DNA from: Corynebacterium jeikeium
GTDB lineage: Bacteria; Actinomycetota; Actinomycetes; Mycobacteriales; Mycobacteriaceae
NCBI RefSeq assembly: GCF_000738175.1
Contig: NZ_JFCH01000027.1
Span: forward strand, 191,636 to 255,635
Length of the DNA: 64,000 nt
Reading direction: 5' to 3'
Shown: piece after piece, positions 1 to 7,008 of the stretch
Position numbering within the stretch: the first letter of the stretch is position 1
How the letters are laid out: the number at the start of each line of letters is the position of its first letter
The notes under the pieces: model-generated
What the model was told of the DNA's origin: nothing
The model's database searches: none
What the model saw: the letters and a program-made list of their open reading frames with translations, nothing else
Made by a program: the position numbers and the translations under genes

Positions 1-350
1 GCCCCGGCGGCCAGGGCGTCAACACCACCGACAGCAAGGTGCAGCTCTCCATCGACATCGGGGCGTGCGCATCGCTTTCCGACGCCCAACGCCGCCGCGC
101 CCTCTACAACCTCGAACACCGCCTGGACGGCACTGTGCTCACCGTGAGCGCGTCGACGCAGCGCTCGCAGGTCCGTAACCGCGCCGAGGCGCGAGAGCGC
201 ATGGCCTCCCTATTGCGTGAGGCGCTCGCCCCACCACCTCCCCCGCGACGGAAAACGAAGCCGACGCGCGGCTCGGTGCGGCGCCGTCTCGAAGCGAAGA
301 AGCGGCGCTCGGAACTCAAGTCCACGCGACGGCGGCCCCAAATTCCCTAG
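1..350 (+). CDS. arfB: ArfB-like peptidyl-tRNA hydrolase, C-terminal part (cut by window edge)
   Basis: The open frame enters the window at base 3 and begins with a PGGQGVN motif, the catalytic GGQ loop of class I release factors and ArfB, which hydrolyses peptidyl-tRNA on stalled ribosomes. After the GGQ domain comes a strongly basic tail rich in Arg, Lys and Pro, as in ArfB, where the tail occupies the empty mRNA channel. The start lies outside the window. A second copy of the same domain, roughly 80 percent identical at DNA level by eye, starts at 5210, but there the basic tail is lost. This copy keeps the tail, so it is the better candidate for the working protein, provided its 5' end is intact. 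Confidence 0.8.
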   Translation, partial: PGGQGVNTTDSKVQLSIDIGACASLSDAQRRRALYNLEHRLDGTVLTVSASTQRSQVRNRAEARERMASLLREALAPPPPPRRKTKPTRGSVRRRLEAKKRRSELKSTRRRPQIP

Positions 351-404
351 TTCGAACCATCCGCGTGCATATCCTCACGCTGACGGACCTGGTTCGGGTA
401 ACCG

Positions 405-713
405 CTACGCCGAGACCGTGTGAACCGGCTGAATCCGCTCGATCTCGGCGAGGATTTTGTCTTCCGCCACATCCAGGTCGTACTGGGTCTGCAACCCGAG
501 CCAGAACTGGGGGCTCATCTCGAAAAACTTCGCTAGACGAAGGGCCGTGTCAGCGGTTACAGCGCGCTTACCGTGAACAATTTCGTTGATCCGGCGGGGC
601 GGAACGCCGATGGAGACGGCGAGCTTGTGCTGGGTGATCCCCATTTCTTTGAGAAAGTCCTCCATGAGGATCTCACCGGGGTGAACCGGAGGGAGCTTGT
701 CAGTGGTAGTCAA
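405..713 (-). CDS. higA: HigA-family antitoxin (XRE-type)
   Basis: The 102-residue protein has the HigA signature: a PPVHPGEIL start followed by a helix-turn-helix (ITQHKLAVSIGVPPRRINEIVHG, about residues 25-47) and the FWLGLQ segment. It should neutralise the upstream HigB toxin and repress the operon. No ATG fits the family's usual N-terminus. The likely start is TTG at 711-713, giving LTTTDKLPP, which overlaps the last 14 bases of higB, so translation is probably coupled. A longer frame reaching 806 would lie wholly inside higB and is unlikely. Downstream the gene converges on the ArfB-like gene with a 54-bp gap. Confidence 0.85.
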   Translation of the reverse strand: MTTTDKLPPVHPGEILMEDFLKEMGITQHKLAVSIGVPPRRINEIVHGKRAVTADTALRLAKFFEMSPQFWLGLQTQYDLDVAEDKILAEIERIQPVHTVSA

Positions 714-981
714 CGATCTCAACCTCCTCTGGCCCCGCGGCGGACCACCGAAAACAGATCCGCCACTGGTCGTTGATTCGAATGCTGAACTGACCCCGCC
801 GATCACCTTTCAACGCCTCAAGCCGGTTTCCCGGGGGAATCCGTAACTCATCAAGAGTCTGTGCGTACCCAAGCTGGCGAAGCTTACGCAGCGCTACTGA
901 GTGAATGCGGGAATCGATCGAGCGAACCCGCTCTCGATTCCACAGACACTCAGTGTCCTTGTCAGCGAACGACTGGATCAT
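700..981 (-). CDS. higB: HigB/RelE-family toxin
   Basis: This 93-residue protein has the HigB layout: a short basic helical N-terminus, then LRIPPGNRLEALKGDRRGQ and QWRICFRW, which form the RelE-type beta-sheet of a ribosome-dependent mRNA endonuclease. It is the first gene of a toxin-first pair with higA, the usual HigBA order. The ATG at 979-981 follows a likely promoter (TTGACG near 1012 and GATAGG near 992, in reverse orientation). A short palindrome at 1017-1029 upstream could be the HigA operator. Such pairs are typical of mobile or recently acquired segments, which fits the surrounding duplications. Confidence 0.88.
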   Translation of the reverse strand: MIQSFADKDTECLWNRERVRSIDSRIHSVALRKLRQLGYAQTLDELRIPPGNRLEALKGDRRGQFSIRINDQWRICFRWSAAGPEEVEIVDYH

Positions 982-1016
982 GCTTCACCCTATCCCCCAT
1001 AACGCGAAGCGTCAAT

Positions 1017-1029
1017 AACGTTAGACGTT
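1017..1029. promoter_or_regulatory. Possible HigA operator palindrome
   Basis: AACGT-TAG-ACGTT is a perfect 5-bp dyad just upstream of the likely higB -35 region. XRE-type antitoxins usually bind such dyads to autorepress. The right half lies over the fossil ychF stop codon, so operator and fossil share bases. Binding is inferred only. Confidence 0.4.
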
Positions 1030-1047
1030 AAACTTGAACTCGACCAC
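1021..1047 (-). pseudogene. Fossil of the ychF 3' end
   Basis: Read on the minus strand these 27 bases encode VVEFKFNV and a stop, identical to the last eight residues of the intact YchF ending at 5603. They differ from it at three positions: TTT for TTC, GTC for GTG and TAA for TAG. Synonymous change with an intact stop means homologous coding sequence and not chance. Homology stops abruptly at about 1048. It marks one junction of the rearrangement that brought in the DNA up to 5.6 kb. Confidence 0.75.
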
Positions 1048-1300
1048 GTTTCAGTACAGGGTAACCGCTGAATCGATAGGAGGCGCTTCCGCCGCAGTCG
1101 CCCCGGCAGCTGCGGGGGCAGGAGCGTAAACGGTCTTCAAGCTCTACCCGTGACTGCCAGCTCGTGGGCCCCATTTGAGACTCGCGTGTAATGGACGTTC
1201 CTGAAGTATCTATGTAAACCTCACAGTCAGTCGCGGAACAAGAACAACTCAGCACGGTCCCGACTGCAACTAAAACTGTTCCTCCGAAGCTAAATACCAT
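1028..1300 (-). CDS. Hypothetical small protein, possibly a lipoprotein
   Basis: This 90-codon frame begins inside the end of the upstream epimerase gene (11-bp overlap, same strand). Its N-terminus is hydrophobic and ends in a lipobox-like TVLSC near residue 19, so a small secreted lipoprotein is possible. The rest is Cys-, Ser- and Arg-rich and unrecognised. The last codons run across the ychF fossil in another frame, so the natural C-terminus was probably lost at the junction. It may not be a gene at all. Confidence 0.3.
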   Translation of the reverse strand: MVFSFGGTVLVAVGTVLSCSCSATDCEVYIDTSGTSITRESQMGPTSWQSRVELEDRLRSCPRSCRGDCGGSASYRFSGYPVLKRGRVQV

Positions 1301-2264
1301 CTTCTAACCGCTGGCGAAGCACGACTTCCTCTTCATCGCTGAGTCCAGCGAGTCTTTCACCCTGCTGTTCTTCTTCGAATCGCAGCGCATCCGCCAATGT
1401 TTCTTTCAACGGGCGAATCCGCAGGCCAGCTTCGTAGGCTGCGGCGCAATCGAGTAGCGCGATGTTGCGAAACTGTTCACCTGATACCCACAACGGCAAC
1501 GATTTTGGACCCATCCACGGGGTTACATCATTAGCGAGAAGCAGTTCATCAGAGCAAGGTCGCTCAGTAGCCTCCGATGCGGTTAACTCACGCGAAATCT
1601 TGAACACATCAGACATGGAAGTAGCAAACCCCGTAGCGTTAAAGGTTCCGAAAGTCCCAACTTCTGCAGACTCAACTATCCAGCCTGCAAGGTCTTTCAC
1701 ATCAATCATAGCGACGGGAAACGCCGGGTCTGGGACGATCACGTTCTCACCCGTGGGATGCGCGAAACGCCACGGATAGTAACCACTGCGCCCTGTTTCG
1801 TCGCCGTAGCCGGCAATCAGACCGGGTCGAACTACCATTACCGACCGATTTGTGCTGCGATAAATCGTTTCGCAAGCAGACTTTGCGGCTGGGTACTGCC
1901 CCATGTTCTCCATGTAGTCATTTTCAAGCGGTGCGACTACGGAATCAGACTCGGAAGAAATACTTCCCTGGTCCTCATATACGCTGCTCGAAGACACGAA
2001 TATACGATGCTTGGCCTGGAGTTTCGCCGCCGCATCCCGCGCATGCTTCGGCTGACTCGTCAGATCCACAATGGTGTCCCAAGTTTTCCCCGCAACCTCA
2101 TCGTACGCACCGTCACGGTCACGGTCTGAACTCACAAACTCAGCTCCGTTGGGAACCTTCCCGTTACCCCGTGCAAGGCAAGTAACTTGATGTCCTCGCT
2201 CGACTGCTGCAAACGCAATGTGTCCTCCAAGGAAACCGGTACCACCGAGCAATAAAAAGTTCAT
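1290..2264 (-). CDS. NAD-dependent epimerase/dehydratase family protein
   Basis: The 324-residue protein is an extended short-chain dehydrogenase. The Rossmann nucleotide loop GGTGFLGG lies at residues 7-14, VSSSSVYED is near residue 92 and a YPAAK active-site YxxxK is near residue 124. The family uses NAD(P) to epimerise or dehydrate nucleotide sugars and related substrates; the substrate here cannot be told. The gene looks more A/T-rich than the flanking mercury genes and the core chromosome, suggesting separate acquisition. No biosynthetic partner lies beside it. Confidence 0.8.
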   Translation of the reverse strand: MNFLLLGGTGFLGGHIAFAAVERGHQVTCLARGNGKVPNGAEFVSSDRDRDGAYDEVAGKTWDTIVDLTSQPKHARDAAAKLQAKHRIFVSSSSVYEDQGSISSESDSVVAPLENDYMENMGQYPAAKSACETIYRSTNRSVMVVRPGLIAGYGDETGRSGYYPWRFAHPTGENVIVPDPAFPVAMIDVKDLAGWIVESAEVGTFGTFNATGFATSMSDVFKISRELTASEATERPCSDELLLANDVTPWMGPKSLPLWVSGEQFRNIALLDCAAAYEAGLRIRPLKETLADALRFEEEQQGERLAGLSDEEEVVLRQRLEDGI

Positions 2265-2469
2265 GTACCTAATTGTACACGAAACCTTCTCACACGTGAC
2301 CAGTCTTAATCCCAGCGCATCAAAGCTAGATTCAGATGTCAGAGCAGGGTTACCCCACCATCTGCCAGGGATTCTTATTTGGCTAATCTACACATTGAAC
2401 TTAAATTCCACGGTATGTCGTTGCAAAGTTACCCCCTCTCGTTAACACCATCAAAAGGAGTGTTATCCA

Positions 2470-2718
2470 ATGAAAGCGTTCGGCTTCTTAAGCTTCGGGC
2501 ATTACGCCTTCGGCAGCTAGTGCGAGCCATCTGCGGAAAAGATCGCCAAGACTCGTCTGGAGATCACCCAGGCTGCGGACGAAATCGGCGTGAACAACGC
2601 GTCCTTCCGAGTCCACCACTTCGCGCTGCAGGCCTCCGCCCCGATGCCGCTGCTGTGTGCTATCGCGGCCACCACCAAAATCATCGAGGTGGGCACCGGC
2701 GGCATCGACATGCGCTAG
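2470..2718 (+). pseudogene. Broken luciferase-like (LLM class) flavin monooxygenase fragment
   Basis: A ribosome site (AAAAGGAG at 2453-2460) precedes an ATG whose frame reads MKAFGFLSFGHYAFGS, then TAG at 2518-2520, then reads on in the same frame for about 65 residues (QAADEIGVNNASFRVHHFA and IAATTKIIEVGTGGIDMR) to a second TAG at 2716. This matches the first about 80 residues of LLM class flavin-dependent oxidoreductases (beta1-alpha1-beta2 of the TIM barrel). The remaining three quarters of the family length is absent. It is a relic with an in-frame stop and a 3' truncation, between the epimerase and the mercury operon. Confidence 0.7.
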
Positions 2719-2761
2719 CGCATATCGGGGTTGTAGCGTTTGAGTCATTGACTCCCGCCGT

Positions 2762-3151
2762 CTACAAGTACCTACACACTTGATCGGTGCTGCACGTTTC
2801 AGGATCCGGGTGCGCGGCGTCCTGGCTAAGGTCCGCGATAGTGTCGCGCAGCACGGAGAGCTGCGCGATCTGCTGCTCGATCTCAGCGAGGCGCACGTCA
2901 AGCAGGTCGCGCACGTGCTCGCAGGGCGCATGGCCGCCGTCGCGGATGTCGAGGATCTGGCGGATCTGGGCGAGGGTGAGGCCCGCGGCCTGGCCGCGGT
3001 GGATGAAGTCGATCCGAGCGACCGTCTCGGGCGCGTAGTCGCGGTATCCGGACGGCGTGCGCTCGGTCGGGGGCAGAAGGCCCTGTTCCTCGTAGAAGCG
3101 AAGGGTCTTCGCGGTAGTGCCCGCCCTCTCGGCGAGTTCTCCGATCCACAT
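2762..3151 (-). CDS. merR: MerR-family heavy-metal (mercury) responsive regulator
   Basis: The protein has 129 residues. It has the MerR N-terminal winged HTH (IGELAERAGTTAKTLRFYEEQGLL), a long dimerisation helix and three cysteines at about 77, 120 and 126. That spacing fits the trio that chelates Hg(II) in MerR and resembles ZntR/PbrR types. It is divergent from merA across a 98-bp spacer holding the dyad at 3179-3200. It should hold RNA polymerase at the stretched promoter and activate merA when metal binds. Metal specificity is inferred from the merA neighbour. Confidence 0.88.
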   Translation of the reverse strand: MWIGELAERAGTTAKTLRFYEEQGLLPPTERTPSGYRDYAPETVARIDFIHRGQAAGLTLAQIRQILDIRDGGHAPCEHVRDLLDVRLAEIEQQIAQLSVLRDTIADLSQDAAHPDPETCSTDQVCRYL

Positions 3152-3175
3152 TGCTGTCTCCCTCCGTGGCCGCGC

Positions 3176-3207
3176 TTGACCTTCCCCTGCACTGGAAGGT
3201 CCAGTAT
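3176..3207 (+). promoter_or_regulatory. MerR-type promoter and operator for merA
   Basis: A -35 box TTGACC (3176-3181) and a -10-like CAGTAT (3202-3207) are about 20 bp apart, the over-long spacer typical of MerR-controlled promoters. Between them is a perfect dyad ACCTTCC-N8-GGAAGGT at 3179-3200. This is the expected architecture for metal-dependent untwisting by MerR. Confidence 0.8.
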
Positions 3208-3249
3208 GGCTGAGACAGAGCAGAAAGCCAAGAGTTGGCAGGAGCAGCG

Positions 3250-4671
3250 ATGCCTACGAAGTACGATCTCGCCATCATCGGATCGGGAGGCGGCGCGTTC
3301 GCCGCTGCGATCCGCGCCAGCACGCTCGGGAAGTCGGTGGTGATGATCGAGCGCGGGACGCTCGGCGGCACCTGCGTGAACACGGGCTGCGTCCCGTCGA
3401 AGGCGCTCATTGCCGCGGCCGGCGCGCGGCACGTCGCGGTCGACGCCGCAACCCGGTTCCCCGGGATCGCGACGACGGCGGATCCCGTAGACATGCCCGC
3501 GCTGATCGCTGGGAAGCAAGCGTTGGTGGAGTCGCTGCGCGGCGAGAAGTACGCCGACGTCGCCGACTCCTACGGCTGGCAGGTCCTCCGCGGCGACGCC
3601 TCGTTCGTGGGCACCCCTGATGCGCCGGTTCTCGATGTTGCCGGATCCGACGGAAGCGTCGAGACCATCGAGGCCCACCACTACCTGGTCGCGACTGGTT
3701 CTCGCCCGTGGGCACCGCCGATCGACGGCCTGGAGGAGACCGGATACCTGACCTCGACCACGGCGATGGAGCTGACGGAGGTCCCCGAGTCGCTGCTGGT
3801 GCTCGGCGGCGGCTACGTCGCCCTGGAGCAGGCGCAGCTGTTCGCCCGCCTCGGCTCGCAGGTCACGCTGCTCGTGCGGTCCCGGCTCGCCTCGAAGGAG
3901 GAGCCGGAGGTGTCGAAGGCGCTCCAGGAGGTGTTCGCCGACGAGGGCATCCGCGTCGTCAGCCGCGCAGTGCCCACCCGGGTCTCCCGCGGCACGGGAG
4001 GCGAGGCCGTCGTGACCGCCGCCTTGTCCGGCGGCTCGCAGGAGTTCCGCGCCGACCAGGTCCTGGTCGCCCTCGGACGCCGTCCCGTCACCGATGGCCT
4101 GAACCTCGATGCGGTCGGGGTGAATACCGGAGACTCCGGCGAGGTGGTCGTCTCCGACCGGCTGCAATCCTCGAACCCGCGGATCTGGGCCGCGGGCGAC
4201 GTGACCGGGCACCCCGAGTTCGTCTACGTCGCCGCCCACCACGGCACCCTCGTCGCCGAGAACGCGTTCGCCGACGCCGACCGGTCCGTCGACTACGCCC
4301 GCCTGCCGCGGGTGACGTTCACCGAGCCCGCGATCGGCGCGGTCGGGATGACCGAGAAGGACGTCCTCGCCGCGGGGATCCGCTGCGACTGCCGCGTCCT
4401 GCCCCTGCACCACGTGCCCCGCGCCTTGGTGAACCGCGACACCCGCGGGTTCATCAAGATCGTCGTGAACGCCGAGACGAACGAGATCCTCGGCCTGACC
4501 GCCGTCGCCAAGGACGCCGGGGAGCTCGCCGCCGCAGGCGTCCACGCGCTCGGCAGGACCGTCGCCGAGGTCGCCAACGCCTGGGCCCCCTACCTGACCA
4601 TGGCCGAGGGCATCCGGATCGCCGCGAAGGCTTTCACCACCGACCCGTCGCTGCTGTCGTGCTGCGCATGA
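3250..4671 (+). CDS. merA: Mercuric reductase
   Basis: This 473-residue flavoprotein reduces Hg(II) to volatile Hg(0) with NADPH in the cytoplasm. Visible features are the FAD loop GSGGG (residues 11-15), the redox disulfide GTCVNTGCVPSK (Cys42, Cys47), the second nucleotide fold VLGGGYVALEQAQ, and the C-terminal vicinal Cys pair SCC (about 471-472) that hands mercury to the active site. There is no N-terminal HMA domain, so it is the short form. ATG 3250 has GGAG eight bases upstream and is preferred to TTG 3235. G+C is very high, with strong third-position bias. Confidence 0.93.
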   Translation: MPTKYDLAIIGSGGGAFAAAIRASTLGKSVVMIERGTLGGTCVNTGCVPSKALIAAAGARHVAVDAATRFPGIATTADPVDMPALIAGKQALVESLRGEKYADVADSYGWQVLRGDASFVGTPDAPVLDVAGSDGSVETIEAHHYLVATGSRPWAPPIDGLEETGYLTSTTAMELTEVPESLLVLGGGYVALEQAQLFARLGSQVTLLVRSRLASKEEPEVSKALQEVFADEGIRVVSRAVPTRVSRGTGGEAVVTAALSGGSQEFRADQVLVALGRRPVTDGLNLDAVGVNTGDSGEVVVSDRLQSSNPRIWAAGDVTGHPEFVYVAAHHGTLVAENAFADADRSVDYARLPRVTFTEPAIGAVGMTEKDVLAAGIRCDCRVLPLHHVPRALVNRDTRGFIKIVVNAETNEILGLTAVAKDAGELAAAGVHALGRTVAEVANAWAPYLTMAEGIRIAAKAFTTDPSLLSCCA

Positions 4672-5018
4672 ACGGCAACACAGGCAATCGGGGAGATCTC
4701 ATCCTGAAGCAGACGATCAGCGCCGATCAGGACCGCGACGAATGGCGCGCCGGTCCCGTCGTCGCTGCAGTGACCGGGCTGCTCTTGCTGGCATGCTGCG
4801 CGCTTCCGTCGCTGCTCTGCTGCGGCCTGCCGTTCATCGCGGCGGGCGGAGCACTTGCAGGCGTCGGTGGGCTCCTCGGTAATCCCTGGATCATCGGTGC
4901 CGGGACCGCCGTCGTGATGGCCGTCATGGCGGGGATGCTCGTCAGGCTACGGCGGCGGCACCGGCGCCGCAGGTCCGGCTGCTGCGAAAATCCTTCGACC
5001 GCTGATCGGAACCGGTAG
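4668..5018 (+). CDS. Small membrane protein of the mer operon, putative mercury transporter
   Basis: The ATG overlaps the merA stop (ATGA), so the two are translationally coupled. The 116-residue product has two hydrophobic segments. The first carries two cysteine pairs in LACCALPSLLCCGLPF (about residues 43-58), and the tail is basic with a final Cys pair. Paired cysteines inside a membrane helix are the hallmark of MerT, MerF and MerC Hg(II) importers, but I do not recognise the exact family. Import to the cytoplasmic reductase is the likely role. Confidence 0.6.
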   Translation: MNGNTGNRGDLILKQTISADQDRDEWRAGPVVAAVTGLLLLACCALPSLLCCGLPFIAAGGALAGVGGLLGNPWIIGAGTAVVMAVMAGMLVRLRRRHRRRRSGCCENPSTADRNR

Positions 5019-5209
5019 TTCGAGGGATCCAGCGATCACTGCCACCTACGGAGGCCGCTGAAATCGAAGCCCGACGGGAGAAGGAGGAGCAAAAAGCGTT
5101 CGAATCAACCGGTGACGCGGATAATACTGAGGCTGGATCCCGGCCGTCGCGACGCGGTCTCCGCTCCCGCCGAGACGAGAAAGGGTTGTGGGCACCTAGG
5201 CTGGGCGGC

Positions 5210-5599
5210 ATGAACGACCTGACCATAGCGCCCGGCCCGGGGATCCCCGACGGTGCGGTCATCGCCGCCGATCTCGCGGAGCGTTTCGCGAAATCGTCGA
5301 CTCCAGGCGGCCAGGGCGTCAACACGACGGACGGCAAAGTCCAGCTTTCCATCGATGTCGCCGAATGCGCATCGCTTACCGACGCCCAGCGTCACCGTAT
5401 CTCGCGCAACCTCGAGCACCGCCTAGACGGCTCCGTCTTTACCGTGACTGCGTCGACTCAGCGGTCTGTGTTTCGCTCCTGGTCCTCTCGCTTGCACCTG
5501 CGACACAGCCTCGTGTCCCCGGGCCGTAGCGTTCGGGGGAGCACAATAGCCCCAGTCCTCATCACGTCCCGGGATCAAAGAGTTCATCGCAGAGGTTAA
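5210..5599 (+). pseudogene. Second ArfB-like gene, C-terminally replaced
   Basis: From ATG 5210 the frame gives a normal ArfB N-terminus, then TPGGQGVNTTDGKVQLSID with the GGQ loop, matching the gene at 1-350. Homology ends near 5470, after TVTASTQRS. The remaining about 43 codons (VFRSWSSRLHLRH onward) are unrelated, and the basic ribosome-channel tail is missing, so the product is unlikely to rescue ribosomes. It ends three bases before the ychF stop on the opposite strand. It and the copy at 1-350 flank the cargo as direct repeats. Confidence 0.7.
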
Positions 5600-5602
5600 G
5601 CA

Positions 5603-6688
5603 CTACACGTTGAACTTGAACTCGACCACGTCACCGTCAGCCATCACGTAGTCCTTGCCTTCCTGGCGCACCTTGCCGTGGGCGCGGGCCTCGGCCATAG
5701 AACCGAGCTCGTCCAGGTCCTCGAAGGCTACGATCTCTGCCTTAATGAAGCCCTTCTCGAAGTCCGTGTGGATCACACCCGCAGCCTGCGGGGCAGTATC
5801 ACCCTTATGGATCGTCCATGCGCGAGCCTCCTTCGGCCCGGCGGTTAGGTAGGTCTGCAGGCCGAGCGTTGCAAAGCCAGCCTTGGCCAGCGTCTGCAGT
5901 CCTGGTTCGGTCTGACCGACAGATTCCAGCAGCTCAGCTGCCTCCTCGTCATCCAGCTCCAGCAGGTCGGCTTCTGTAGCGGCATCCAGGAAAACGCAGT
6001 CCGCCGGAGCCACCAGCTCGCGCAGCTCCGCCTTCTTGTCCTCATCCGTCAGCACGGACTCGTCGGAGTTGAACACATATAGGAACGGCTTGGCTGTCAG
6101 GAAGTGCAGGTCGCGCACGGTCGCCAGGTCGATCTCCCCCAGCGCAGCAGCGCTCGACAATGTGCGGCTATCCTCCAGGATTTCCTGGGCCTTCTTAGCT
6201 CCCTCCACCTGCTCAGCAAGGTCCTTATTCTTCCGCGCTTCCTTTTCCAGGCGCGGCAGAGCCTTCTCTACCGTCTGCAGGTCGGCCAGGATCAGCTCCG
6301 TCTCAATGACGGAAATGTCGCTGGCCGGGTCCACACGCCCATCGACGTGGATCACGTTGTCGTCGGAGAACGTACGCACCACCTGGCAGATCGCGTCCGC
6401 CTCGCGGATGTTCGCCAGGAAGGCATTACCCATACCCTCGCCGTCGGAGGCGCCCTTCACGATGCCGGCAATGTCCACGAAGGAGACGGTCGCGGGCAGG
6501 ATGCGCTCGGATTCGAAGATCTCCGCCAGGCGCGTTAGGCGCGGATCCGGAAGTTCTACCAGCCCCACGTTGGGCTCAATGGTTGCGAACGGGTAGTTCG
6601 CAGCCAGAACATCGTTGCGGGTCAGGGCGTTAAACAGCGTGGACTTGCCCACGTTGGGCAGGCCAACAATTCCAAGAGTAAGAGTCAC
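5603..6688 (-). CDS. ychF: Redox-regulated Obg-like ATPase YchF (OLA1 family)
   Basis: The 361-residue cytoplasmic P-loop NTPase of the Obg/HflX group binds ATP and ribosomes and acts in stress and translation control. LGIVGLPNVGKSTLF is the P-loop at the extreme N-terminus, VDIAGIVKGASDGEGMGN is the G3 region, and a C-terminal TGS domain ends in VVEFKFNV. The start is taken at GTG 6688 (VTLTLGIVG) because the family begins just before LGIVG; the longer frame to 6814 adds unrelated residues. A 3'-end fossil lies at 1021. Confidence 0.93.
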   Translation of the reverse strand: MTLTLGIVGLPNVGKSTLFNALTRNDVLAANYPFATIEPNVGLVELPDPRLTRLAEIFESERILPATVSFVDIAGIVKGASDGEGMGNAFLANIREADAICQVVRTFSDDNVIHVDGRVDPASDISVIETELILADLQTVEKALPRLEKEARKNKDLAEQVEGAKKAQEILEDSRTLSSAAALGEIDLATVRDLHFLTAKPFLYVFNSDESVLTDEDKKAELRELVAPADCVFLDAATEADLLELDDEEAAELLESVGQTEPGLQTLAKAGFATLGLQTYLTAGPKEARAWTIHKGDTAPQAAGVIHTDFEKGFIKAEIVAFEDLDELGSMAEARAHGKVRQEGKDYVMADGDVVEFKFNV

Positions 6689-7008
6689 GTACCCCATCCT
6701 ATCGCCCGGCCGTCGCTGCCTCCAATGCGCCCTTTCTATTGCCTCTATTGCCATACTTATTGCTTCTTTTTGACGCCCACCGCTGCCCACCCAAAGCCGC
6801 TCCAGTACCCCCACATACCCCAGACCGGCTACCCCCGCCCTTTCATTAGGTAATCAATCCGAGGAAAGAATTGTGAAAACCCACTATCAGAGCCTGTCAA
6901 CCGCCATATAGTAAGTGCACCTTAGAAAACCTTGAGGCTTTACCACCCATTAAGCCACTTCTATTAATCCTTCGCCTTGCGAGATGCCTGCTAGAAAGTT
7001 GCACCTCA
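6689..7008. other. Intergenic region between ychF and metP
   Basis: About 320 bp carry the divergent promoters of ychF and metP. The only distinct item is a CTTTTTGACGCC copy at 6766-6777. No ORF, hairpin terminator or known riboswitch is evident. Confidence 0.5.

Noticed and set aside
2488..4545. 685-codon minus-strand open frame
   Set aside because: It is antisense to merA. The very high G+C leaves stops rare in several frames; its translation is Arg/Gly/Asp-rich and has no family.
3708..4667. Plus-strand open frame running through merA into the small mer protein
   Set aside because: Only the part from ATG 4668 is membrane-like and in context; the upstream part is an Arg/Pro-rich out-of-frame reading of merA.
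5603..6814. Longer ychF start at 6814
   Set aside because: The extra 42 residues are unrelated to the family, whose P-loop lies at the extreme N-terminus; GTG 6688 fits.
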